NCBI GenBank assembly: GCA_026625625.1
Contig: CP113055.1
Span: 1,366,501 to 1,430,500 of the forward strand
Direction: 5' to 3'
Length of the DNA: 64,000 nt
From: Blastomonas sp. SL216
Lineage (GTDB): Bacteria; Pseudomonadota; Alphaproteobacteria; Sphingomonadales; Sphingomonadaceae
In this document: positions 56,692 to 64,000 of the stretch, one piece after another
Layout of the letters: every line of letters starts with the position of its first letter
How positions within the stretch are numbered: position 1 is the stretch's first letter
Notes under the pieces: model-generated
The model's input: only the letters and a program-made list of their open reading frames with translations
Told to the model about the DNA's origin: nothing
Database searches by the model: none
Program-made: the position numbers and the translations under genes

Positions 56692-58590
56692 TCAGGCCGC
56701 GCCTGCCGGAGCCCCGGCGGCGCGAGGCCGCCCGGTCGGCATGGCGGGGCGGAATTTTCCTTCGAGCACTGCAACGAGATAGCGCGCGGCGCGGATGACA
56801 TAGTCATTCTCGTCATCGACAATCGCCTTGATCGCGGGCAGCACCGGACGCGCGCGCTCATCGAGCGCATCGAGCGCGTTCAGCGCCATCAGCCGCTCGG
56901 GGATCGGCCTGCCGGGGGCAATCGCCTGCTCCAGCACCGGCAGAGCGGTGGCAGCATCGCCGATAGCAGCCAGCGCTTCGGCAGCGGCGATGCGCACCGC
57001 TTCCGATTTCTCGCGCGCGACGGCCTCGGCCAGTGCGCCCCTGGCGGGCAGCGCTGCCTCGCCGAGGATGACGAGCCCGGTTGCCGCCCAGTAGCGGATC
57101 ACGGCTTGCCTGTGCGCCAGAAGTGCCGCTAATCGCCGAACGTTGGAGGCCTCGCAGCGGGCGGCCATCGACGCCACCGTCATGATCCGGCGGAGCGGAT
57201 AAGCGGCATCGCTGCGGGTCGCGGCAAAGCCCTCGCCCGGCTCGCCTTCCGGAATGAAGCCGTTGTCGCGGATCGCCAGCATATGCGCATCGAGCGCCTT
57301 GCGGAACCGCGCGAGCGTCGCTGCCTGCCCGGCATCCCCTGCAAGATTGGTCAACTGAAACGGATCGGCCCGAAGGTCGTAGAGTTCCTCATAAGGCTTT
57401 CGCCCGAAGAAGCGCGACTGCGCCGGCGTCAGCGTTCCCGCGATCCGCGCCTCGTCCCACGACTGATAGCCCTTGGCGATCCATTCGAACGACGAATAGA
57501 CGCCCCAGGGCCGGTGCGGCATGTAGTTGCGGATATAGCGAAAGCGCCCGTCGCAGGCCGTGCGCACCAGATCATAGCGCTCGTCCATGCGATCGCGCAT
57601 GCCAAAAGCGAGCCCTGTGCGCTTGCCGGTCTCGCTGCCGAGAAACGCGGTACCGTGCATCTGCGCGGGTCTGGGCACCCCTGCCAGCGACAGCAATGTG
57701 GGGGCCAGATCGACCAGGCTCACCGGCTCGCCGACCTCGCTTCCCATCGGCATCGGGCACAAATGTTGCCATTTGGGTGGCACATGCACGATCAGCGCGA
57801 CGCGCAGGCCTTCCTCATAGCAATAGCGCTTGCTGCGCGGCAGCACCCCGCCATGATCGGAATAATAGAAGATGATCGTGTCCTCGGAGAGGCCGTCCGC
57901 CTCCAGTTCCTTCACCCGCGCGCCGATCTCGCCATCCATGCGCGCGATCAGGTTGTAATAGCTGGCAAAATCGGTCCGCATCGCCGGAGTGTCGGGCAGA
58001 TAGGGCGGAATGCGCACCTGGTCGGGCGTCACCGGACCCTCGACGGGCTTCGGCCCGAACAACCGCGATTCATGCGTCGTCATGTGGTTGAACACCGCCA
58101 TGAACGGTGCGCCTTCGGGCCGACCCCGCCAATGCGCGCTGGCGCTGGATTCGTTCCAGATCCGCTCGGGCTCGACATTGCAATTGTAATCGGTCTTGTC
58201 GTTGTTGGTGCAGTAATAGCCCAGGCTGCGCAGATATTCAGGGTAGGTGCGCATCACCATCGGCAGGTTCGCCATCGCGCGCATGTGCTGGGCGGGTGCG
58301 TTGCTCTCCGGATGGCAGCCGGTCAGGATGCCGAAGCGCGATGGCGCGCAGACTGGGGCGTTGGCATAGGCATGGGTATAAAGAATGCCCTTCGCGGCAA
58401 GGGCATCGATATTGGGTGTGTGCGCGATCGGATCGCCGTAACAGCCGAGAAACGGACTGTGATCCTCGCTCACCAGCCAGAGGATGTTGGGCAGCGCACG
58501 GCCCCCATCTTTGGCGCGGATGACCGTCGGAGCAGACGCGACCGCACCACTCGCCGCCAGCGCCTTGATCAGGCTGCGCCTCGAAACCAT
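56692..58590 (-). CDS. Tat-exported type I sulfatase with repeat tail
   Basis: Formylglycine-dependent sulfatase, 632 residues. The N-terminus MVSRRSLIKALAASG is a twin-arginine-type signal, so it acts outside the cytoplasm. The alkaline-phosphatase-fold domain (about 32-450) has the metal Asp region LWLVSEDHSPFLGC, Cys81 in CAPSRFGILTG (the C-x-P-S-R modification motif) and IFYYSDHGGVLPRSKRY. From about residue 480 to 615 helical repeats resembling HEAT repeats follow, possibly a docking module. It probably removes sulfate from a glycan before the GH2 enzyme acts. It lies 16 bases after the GH2 stop. A maturase for formylglycine is not in the window. Confidence 0.92.
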   Translation of the reverse strand: MVSRRSLIKALAASGAVASAPTVIRAKDGGRALPNILWLVSEDHSPFLGCYGDPIAHTPNIDALAAKGILYTHAYANAPVCAPSRFGILTGCHPESNAPAQHMRAMANLPMVMRTYPEYLRSLGYYCTNNDKTDYNCNVEPERIWNESSASAHWRGRPEGAPFMAVFNHMTTHESRLFGPKPVEGPVTPDQVRIPPYLPDTPAMRTDFASYYNLIARMDGEIGARVKELEADGLSEDTIIFYYSDHGGVLPRSKRYCYEEGLRVALIVHVPPKWQHLCPMPMGSEVGEPVSLVDLAPTLLSLAGVPRPAQMHGTAFLGSETGKRTGLAFGMRDRMDERYDLVRTACDGRFRYIRNYMPHRPWGVYSSFEWIAKGYQSWDEARIAGTLTPAQSRFFGRKPYEELYDLRADPFQLTNLAGDAGQAATLARFRKALDAHMLAIRDNGFIPEGEPGEGFAATRSDAAYPLRRIMTVASMAARCEASNVRRLAALLAHRQAVIRYWAATGLVILGEAALPARGALAEAVAREKSEAVRIAAAEALAAIGDAATALPVLEQAIAPGRPIPERLMALNALDALDERARPVLPAIKAIVDDENDYVIRAARYLVAVLEGKFRPAMPTGRPRAAGAPAGAA

Positions 58591-58606
58591 CGCGCCGCTC
58601 CGCCTG

Positions 58607-61333
58607 TCAGCGCGCCGGGCTGACGGAAATGGCGGAAACCACCGCGCCGCCCTCGCCCCCGCTGAAATCGAGCTTGAGCGCGCCGCCGGTCGACGGCACG
58701 TCGAAGCTGCGCGTCACCGCTTTCAGCGATCCGCCTGCCGCCTTGGCCGGGTTGAAACCGGTCAGCACCGGCTTGCCATTGGCGAGCACGGTGATGCTGC
58801 GCGTGGCGGCCTTGGCGGCGTCGGCTTGCGGCTCGAACATGTGCAGCGTCACCGTCCAGCGGCCATCGGGCAGCGGCAGGCCGTAGCCGAAACTGCCCTG
58901 GCGATAGGAGGCATAAAGCTCCGGATCGCTCGTCCCGGTGACGTTGCTGGGCGCAACCTTGCTGCGCCCGGCCATGCGCAGCTCGGACGCGCTGCCGCCG
59001 GTGAAGAAATTGTCCGATCCGAAACGCAGCCCGGTGGAGGTGGTGATGCCGGTCAGATGGCCCGCGCGCACATGCATCCCGTTCGCCGCATCGGGCGCGG
59101 TCCATTGCAGCGCGTCGGTGAGCGTCTTGCCCCCCTGCTGCGCGGTGGCGGTCACCGTGTTGTCGCCTGGCTGCAGCCGCACGCCGGGCCACACGCAGAT
59201 GCGATCGGAACAGGCAACGGTGCCGACCGCCCGGCCATTGACCGACAGGCTTGCCGAAGCCGCGTTGCTATAGGCGCGCACATCGACCACCGGATAGGCG
59301 CGGTCGACATAGCGACGGCCGGTCAGATGCAGCACCGGCTGGTCGGACCATTGCGCCTTGTAGAAATAGAAGGCGTCCTTGCGGGTCTTGCGGTCATAGC
59401 TGACCAGCCCCTTGTCGTTGAGGTCATAGGCCTCGCCTTCCTCGCGGCTGGTCGAGGCGAAATCGAACATGTTCCAGATCCAGCTGGCAGACAGGAACCC
59501 GGCCTTGTTGAGCGCCTTCCAGTTTTCCTCGTGCACCCAGGCCTGGAATTCCTCGGGATGCGGACGGCCATTGGCATTGACCGGGCCGCCCTGCGGATTG
59601 TCGCTATGCTGGCTGAACGCGCCGCCCGCGCCATATTCGGTGACGGTCAAGGCGCGGCCCGGATAGCGGGCGCGCACCATGGCCAGCATGCGTGTCAGGT
59701 CGTCGGGCTGGCCGTAATACCAGCCGAAATAGCGGTTGAGCCCGATCACATCGGTGACATCGTTGAGCACCTGCGCGCCCGGACGCGCCAGCGGGGACGG
59801 CGTGCCCTCGCAGCAATCGGCATAGAGCGTCGGGCGGCTGGGATCTTCGCGCTTCGCGAGCGCGTTGAGCTCGACCAGCATGTCGCGCGACTTGGCAGGC
59901 GCACCCTTGCCGCCTTTCTGCAGCGCCATGATCGCCGCGCCGATATCGATCTCGTTGCCCACCGACCACAGCATGATCGAGGGATGGTTGTAATTCTGCC
60001 GGATCAGCTCGAGCAGTTGCTGGCGCGCATTGTCGACTAGGTCTGGCGCGGGCAGCGACTCATCAAAGGCAGACTGGTGGACGAAGGGCAGCTCCGCCTT
60101 CACCACCATGCCGTTGCGGTCGGCCAGATCGCTCCATTCCTGTGCGTGCTGGTAATGCGCGTGGCGGATGGTGTTGACGCCCATTTCGGCCATGATCGCC
60201 ATATCGGTGGCATGGTCTTGCGCGCTCAAGGCCCAACCCTTGCCCTGCCAGTCCTGATGCCGTGACGCGCCGTGCAGGCGCATCGGCTTGCCGTTGAGGA
60301 TGAAGCCCTTGTCGGCATCCCAGGCAAAGCTGCGCACGCCGAGCGGTTCGGTGACGCTGTCGATCACGCGCTTGCCGTCGCGCAGCTCGACCGTCACCGA
60401 ATAGAGATAGGGGTCGCTGCGCCCCTGCCACAGCCGCGGGTTGGCGAGGCTCAGCGGCGTCGTCAGCGCGCTCGCCTGCCCCGCTGCGAGGCGCACCGGC
60501 ATGGTCGCGGTCGCCACCGTCCGGCCATCGGCATCGGCGATGCGGGTAGTGACCCCCAGCTTGCGCGCCTTGCGTCCCGAATTGCGCAACCGCGCAAGCA
60601 CCGCAATGTCAGCCTTGGCCTCGCTGACCTGCGGCGTCGAAACATAAATCCCCGGGCCGCCATGATCGAGCAGGTCGATCGATGCCTCATCCGCGACGAT
60701 CAGCGACACACCGCGATACAGGCCGCCATGGATGAAGAAATCGCCGCCCAGGGGGATGACATGCTGGGTGCTGCTACCCGGCCCAGGCTTGCTGTTGTCC
60801 GCGCGGACGACAATCAGATTGGCCTGACCGGATGTCACCTGATCCGTGACATCGAAGCGGAAGCGGGAAAAGGCCCCCTTGTGCGCGCCGACATGCTGGC
60901 CGTTGACCCACAGATCGGCAACCGCGCCGACGCCATCGAACTGCAGGATCGCCCGCTTGCCCTTTGGCAGCACCGGCGCATCCATGCGCAGCCGGTACCA
61001 GCCGATGCCCTGGCGCACGTCCGATCCATCGGCGCGCTCGGGCGCGTAATTTCCCATGCGATTCCAGCTATGGGGCAGCTTTACCTGCTCCCAGCCGCTG
61101 TCATCAAAAGCCGCGCCGGTGACATCGGCAGGCGCATCGCCGAAGCGGAAGCGCCAGCCATCATGAAGTTGGGTTACCTGCCGCGAACCCGCAGCGGTCG
61201 TCGCGCCGGGCACCGCCTGTGCATCATCGGACCGGGCCTGAACCGGGACCGCCAGCGATGCCGTTGCCAGCCCCAAAGCGACTGCAGCACCCCAACGCAG
61301 CGCGCGCGACCGCGCCCCCACTCCCTGATCCAT
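58607..61333 (-). CDS. Secreted GH2 beta-glucuronidase/galactosidase-like enzyme
   Basis: Glycoside hydrolase family 2 enzyme, 908 residues, with a signal peptide ending AVPVQARS. Domains in order: jelly-roll (WRFRFGDAPADVTGAAFDDS), immunoglobulin-like, TIM barrel with the acid/base Glu in LWSVGNEIDIG near residue 457 and the nucleophile Glu in LTVTEYGAGG near 564, a further beta domain, and a C-terminal malectin-like sugar-binding domain (about 770-905). Beta-galactosidase and beta-glucuronidase both occur in GH2; the hexuronate genes around it favour a glucuronidase. It is the first gene of the GH2-sulfatase-transporter operon, with an operator over its promoter. Confidence 0.9.
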   Translation of the reverse strand: MDQGVGARSRALRWGAAVALGLATASLAVPVQARSDDAQAVPGATTAAGSRQVTQLHDGWRFRFGDAPADVTGAAFDDSGWEQVKLPHSWNRMGNYAPERADGSDVRQGIGWYRLRMDAPVLPKGKRAILQFDGVGAVADLWVNGQHVGAHKGAFSRFRFDVTDQVTSGQANLIVVRADNSKPGPGSSTQHVIPLGGDFFIHGGLYRGVSLIVADEASIDLLDHGGPGIYVSTPQVSEAKADIAVLARLRNSGRKARKLGVTTRIADADGRTVATATMPVRLAAGQASALTTPLSLANPRLWQGRSDPYLYSVTVELRDGKRVIDSVTEPLGVRSFAWDADKGFILNGKPMRLHGASRHQDWQGKGWALSAQDHATDMAIMAEMGVNTIRHAHYQHAQEWSDLADRNGMVVKAELPFVHQSAFDESLPAPDLVDNARQQLLELIRQNYNHPSIMLWSVGNEIDIGAAIMALQKGGKGAPAKSRDMLVELNALAKREDPSRPTLYADCCEGTPSPLARPGAQVLNDVTDVIGLNRYFGWYYGQPDDLTRMLAMVRARYPGRALTVTEYGAGGAFSQHSDNPQGGPVNANGRPHPEEFQAWVHEENWKALNKAGFLSASWIWNMFDFASTSREEGEAYDLNDKGLVSYDRKTRKDAFYFYKAQWSDQPVLHLTGRRYVDRAYPVVDVRAYSNAASASLSVNGRAVGTVACSDRICVWPGVRLQPGDNTVTATAQQGGKTLTDALQWTAPDAANGMHVRAGHLTGITTSTGLRFGSDNFFTGGSASELRMAGRSKVAPSNVTGTSDPELYASYRQGSFGYGLPLPDGRWTVTLHMFEPQADAAKAATRSITVLANGKPVLTGFNPAKAAGGSLKAVTRSFDVPSTGGALKLDFSGGEGGAVVSAISVSPAR

Positions 61334-61352
61334 AGCACCACTCCCAGATTAT

Positions 61353-61363
61353 TGGTCTGACCA
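61353..61363. promoter_or_regulatory. GntR operator before the GH2 gene
   Basis: TGGTCTGACCA is an exact match to TGGTNNNACCA and a perfect palindrome around one base. On the minus strand it begins at the end of a TATCTG -10-like element, 15 bases from TTGACA (61383-61388), and lies 20 bases before the GH2 start. Its position suits repression by the GntR protein at 52171-52956. Confidence 0.65.
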
Positions 61364-61406
61364 GATACGATTGAACATCAACTGTCAATCGCATTTTGGA
61401 GCTGGA

Positions 61407-61680
61407 TCACGGGTGCAGGCGGTCGCGACGGCCAGGCAGCCCACACCATTGGGGGCAGTCGATCGTCACGATCGTCCCAGGTGCTGGGCCCCTCACCTCG
61501 ACAACCGCGATGAACTGGACGGCCTGCGCGAACAGCGACTGACCGACGATAACGACAGGATCCATCCCGAAACTGCGGCAGTACGGTCCGCTGGCGGCGA
61601 GCACCATCAGGTCCTGGTCGAGGAGCACCAGCGGCGTGCTCGACGACCTGACAAGCGCCCGCTGGAGGCTGCGGGATCAA
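61407..61680 (-). pseudogene. Decayed PAS-domain fragment (histidine-kinase remnant)
   Basis: Translation of the minus strand gives RALVRSSSTPLVLLDQDLMV, AASGPYCRSFGMDP and VVIVGQSLF in one frame, the shape of a PAS domain at the N-terminus of sphingomonad histidine kinases. It is preceded by an in-frame TGA, has no start with a ribosome site, and loses resemblance to any kinase after about 50 residues. I take it as a remnant. It occupies most of the 478-base stretch 61334-61811 between the GH2 gene and tRNA-Pro; the rest has no recognisable feature besides the GH2 control region. Confidence 0.45.
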
Positions 61681-61808
61681 GCTCGTCCTGCACCCAAGCA
61701 CCAACGCGCAAACCAGGGGCGGATAGTTCGCATCACGCAAGCTGCGCTGTTCCCGATGGCAATGTTCGCCATGCGGCAGGAAAATGCACCGGAAAGCCAC
61801 GGCAAACA

Positions 61809-61888
<80 letters not shown>

Positions 61889-61939
61889 ATCCGGCGCAAA
61901 GGCGCGGGCCGATTGCTGGTGGCCGTGTGCGGGACTGGC

Positions 61940-62016
61940 TGGTGGGCCCGGAGGGACTCGAACCCCCGACCTAGCCGTTATGAGCGGCCAGCTCTAACCA
62001 ACTGAGCTACAGGCCC
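61940..62016 (-). tRNA. tRNA with CAT anticodon, probably Ile2
   Basis: On the minus strand it opens GGGCCTGTAGCTCAGTTGG, the anticodon loop is CTCATAA (CAT), T-arm GGTTCGAGTCC, acceptor end CGGGCCC-A with CCA encoded. The acceptor and D-arm are those of tRNA-Ile, so I take it as the minor isoleucine tRNA whose C34 is changed to lysidine by TilS; elongator tRNA-Met is the alternative. Confidence 0.9.
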
Positions 62017-62113
62017 GTCCCGGCTGTGCCAGAGGCGCGGTTAGCCCAGCGGGGGGCGGCATGGCAAGCGCGAAAAGCGCCATCGGCACTTTGGCGGGGG
62101 ATACTGCGCCCCA

Positions 62114-63103
62114 TCAACGGACGATATTGGCGTCGATCTCGGAAATGTTGGTCGGCTTTACCCCGCGTTGCGCCAGATAGGACAGCACACGGTGCCACCA
62201 GTCATAAAAGGCGGTCACGTCCTCATCCTTGCGGACATAGGGGGTATAGCCCGGCTTCAGCGACGGCGAATGGAACGAGAAGTTGAGGATCGGCAGGCCA
62301 TCATCGAGCGCGATGTCGATCCCGCGGATCACCTCGGCCACGCTGATCCCTTCGGGTGTCAGCGAAATCCGCTCGAGTAGCCGCCCGCGCGCCATCAGCG
62401 ATTTGGTGACGCCCGCCATCTGCGCCAGCGGGAAGAACGCGCCCTGCCGCCGCAACAGCCCCCAATAGACCGACGTCACCGGCAGTTCGACAATCCCCAG
62501 CGACTTGTCCAGCCAGTAAGGCTCCAGCGGATATTGCGAGAAATCCGGACCTTCGGCCTTGCTGTAATCGAAATTTGCCCGGACGGAGGTGTCGAACCGC
62601 ACCCCTGCCTCGCGCAGCAGGTTGAGCGTTTCGCCGCCAATGCCATAGCGCCCGGCGCGATAGGCGATAGGCTGCTTGCCGGTCACCTCGGTAATCGCAT
62701 CGCGCAACGCATAGAATTTCGCCCGCTCCAGCGCCTTGGGCAGATTGCCGGCATAGGTGTTGCGCTGGGTGACTTCCTCCTCGAACGGCGGGTTGACCCA
62801 GGGGTGCAGCTGTATGCCCACCTCGGCGCGGCCTTCGCGCACCAGCTGTCCATAGATTTCGCGCCCGCGCGGGTCGGAAATGATCGGCCAGTCGACAAGG
62901 TACAGCGGCGTTACGCCATAGTCTTCGCACAGCTTCTGAAAGTCGGTGATCGCTTCGACCGCTTCAAGCGAATAGCCTTCGCGCTCGATGGGCCGGGTCC
63001 AGTCAAATTCTTCCTCGACATCCACCGTCACCAGATATCGCTGGCCGAAATCGGGTGAAAAGCGGACAAAGTCATCCTTGCCCGGCAATCTTGCAAAGGT
63101 CAT
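62114..63103 (-). CDS. Polysaccharide deacetylase-like protein (WalW type)
   Basis: A 329-residue protein of the carbohydrate esterase 4 (NodB) fold. LVTVDVEEEFDW gives the catalytic Asp region, GIQLHPWVNPPF the metal-binding His region, AYRAGRYGIGGETLNLL a conserved block, and LNFSFHSPSLKPGYTPYV the second His region. I used the ATG at 63103; the open frame extends to 63154. It resembles WalW-type proteins found near surface polysaccharide genes. It lacks a signal peptide in this reading, so a cytoplasmic or unusual role is possible. It is 75 bases from the histidine kinase gene on the same strand. Confidence 0.8.
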   Translation of the reverse strand: MTFARLPGKDDFVRFSPDFGQRYLVTVDVEEEFDWTRPIEREGYSLEAVEAITDFQKLCEDYGVTPLYLVDWPIISDPRGREIYGQLVREGRAEVGIQLHPWVNPPFEEEVTQRNTYAGNLPKALERAKFYALRDAITEVTGKQPIAYRAGRYGIGGETLNLLREAGVRFDTSVRANFDYSKAEGPDFSQYPLEPYWLDKSLGIVELPVTSVYWGLLRRQGAFFPLAQMAGVTKSLMARGRLLERISLTPEGISVAEVIRGIDIALDDGLPILNFSFHSPSLKPGYTPYVRKDEDVTAFYDWWHRVLSYLAQRGVKPTNISEIDANIVR

Positions 63104-63178
63104 TCGCTTGTGTCTCGCAGCGTCGCAAACGATCGGCGCAGCACCCCCGGTCACCGCCCCGCGCGCACCCCTCCCGCT

Positions 63179-64000
63179 TTATGAGCGCGCGACCTCTGCG
63201 CTAATCCCGCCATCGGGCAAGGTCAAGCGCAGACCTTGGTCGTCGATCCGCAGCTGTCCGCCATGGCTGGCGAGCAGGTTGCGCACCAGGCGCAGACAGA
63301 AGCCCAGGCCCAGCAGCGGCCCGCCATCACCTGGCGCTGCATCGGCGCGATCGACATCGAGCAACGCATCCTCATCCAGCCCGGCGAGTGACTGCGGGCG
63401 AATGAACGCCAGGCTGATGCCCTGCGCATCATGCCCCAGCGCGACGGCCAGCACCTCGCCCGGCTGACAGCTGCCGATCAGCGCGCCGGCGAGGCGCGGC
63501 ACGATCCGATCGAGCGCCTGGGCCGACATGGCGACGATGGCACCATGCGGCACCGGGCCGATATCGAGCGCGGACCCCGAATAGTCGAGCAGAGGCTGGA
63601 CCCGGGCGGACAGGCGTTCGACCAGATCGGTCAGCGGCACATGGCCTTGCGGATCGTCGATCGCGTTGCGATCGAGCCGCAGCGCGGTGTCGAGATCATC
63701 GAAACCGCTGAGCAGCTGCCGCGCATCCTGCCGGATCCGCAGCGCCATCTCGCGATATTCGCTGAGCACGGGGCCGAACAGCTGCTGCTCGATAATCTCG
63801 GAAAAGCCCATGATCGCATTGAGCGGCGTGCGCAGCTCGTGCACGATCTGGCGCAGGCCATCGCGGCCCGCCAGCCCGGGGGCGCCATCGGGACCGGCGC
63901 TTTCCCACGCCATCGGGCGGCGCAGGGTGCCGCTATAACCGGTAAAGCGCCCGGTCGCGCGGTCGAAACAGGGGTCGGCATCGATGCGCCATTCGCCCGC
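63179..64000 (-). CDS. PAS sensor histidine kinase, truncated by window edge
   Basis: At least 274 codons; the start lies beyond 64000. The visible N-terminal part (EWRIDADPCFDRATGRFTGY) reads as the end of a PAS domain, and the frame is continuous into it. The H-box is VHELRTPLNAIMGFSEII with the phosphorylated His. The ATPase half is degenerate: where the N-box should be I see ALDRIVPRLAGALIGSC without the metal-binding Asn, and the G-box is reduced to LLGLGFCLRLVRNLLASHGG. It may be a divergent HWE/HisKA-type kinase or an inactive sensor. Target regulator unknown. Confidence 0.8.
   Translation of the reverse strand, partial: AGEWRIDADPCFDRATGRFTGYSGTLRRPMAWESAGPDGAPGLAGRDGLRQIVHELRTPLNAIMGFSEIIEQQLFGPVLSEYREMALRIRQDARQLLSGFDDLDTALRLDRNAIDDPQGHVPLTDLVERLSARVQPLLDYSGSALDIGPVPHGAIVAMSAQALDRIVPRLAGALIGSCQPGEVLAVALGHDAQGISLAFIRPQSLAGLDEDALLDVDRADAAPGDGGPLLGLGFCLRLVRNLLASHGGQLRIDDQGLRLTLPDGGISAEVARS

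Overview
The window is a contiguous piece of an alphaproteobacterial chromosome, most likely a sphingomonad (Sphingomonadales). The evidence is the high GC with strong G/C third positions, the nusB-thiL-hppA order, the tpiA-secG-pyrG and ppiD-trpEGDC-moaC-moeA-lexA orders, a GTTC-N7-GTTC SOS box in front of lexA, several large TonB-dependent receptors, and a 402-residue D-mannonate dehydratase that closely resembles the Novosphingobium enzyme as I remember it. No database was consulted; all names come from reading the sequence.

Left part (1-30.5 kb), mostly housekeeping. A truncated, lower-GC unknown ORF and a DUF2332 gene precede hisG-hisD-nusB-thiL and a K+-independent proton-pumping pyrophosphatase (hppA) with a clear terminator. 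A GNAT/cupin pair follows. Next is a minus-strand cobalamin uptake operon (btuB-btuF-btuC-btuD) headed by a canonical cobalamin riboswitch. Then come thiolase, prepilin peptidase, acetyl-CoA synthetase, a ZnuD-like TonB receptor with a His/Glu-rich loop, an SDR, an acyl-CoA ligase, dnaE, gpx and lolD/lolC. A REPIN-like double hairpin sits at 28.03-28.11 kb and a long inverted repeat at 4.03-4.12 kb.

Middle part (30.5-46.1 kb). Two gene-poor stretches (30.5-31.1 and 31.6-32.0 kb) carry perfect terminators with no gene in front of them, paired hairpins with a shared loop, a heat-shock type promoter and a ROSE-like RNA thermometer upstream of hsp20. Then follow a Crp/Fnr regulator, pyrG, secG, tpiA, ppiD, trpE-G-D-C, moaC, moeA, lexA, and a pair made of a DCC thiol protein and a photolyase-like flavoprotein with its two domains in apparently reversed order.

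Right part (46.1-61.4 kb), accessory. Three tandem ORFs of 35, 27 and 27 codons encode peptides without any charged residue, all ending in an SVxPGxIV motif. They lie behind a near-consensus sigma-54 promoter with a palindrome about 109 bp upstream of the inferred start. Next is a sulfated-glucuronide utilisation locus: TonB receptor, uxuB, uxaC, FadR-type GntR regulator, manD, kdgK, hexuronate MFS transporter, Tat-exported sulfatase and a secreted GH2 glycosidase with a malectin-like domain. Copies of a TGGTNNNACCA-type operator lie before manD and before the GH2 gene, and weaker copies before the TonB receptor, so the regulator probably controls the whole locus. Together the enzymes would desulfate and cleave a glucuronide outside the cytoplasm, import glucuronate, and convert it by way of fructuronate, mannonate and KDG to KDPG.

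Right edge. A decayed PAS/histidine-kinase fragment, tRNA-Pro(TGG), a CAT-anticodon tRNA (probably Ile2), a polysaccharide deacetylase-like gene and a truncated histidine kinase close the window. I saw no CRISPR array, insertion sequence, prophage or rRNA.
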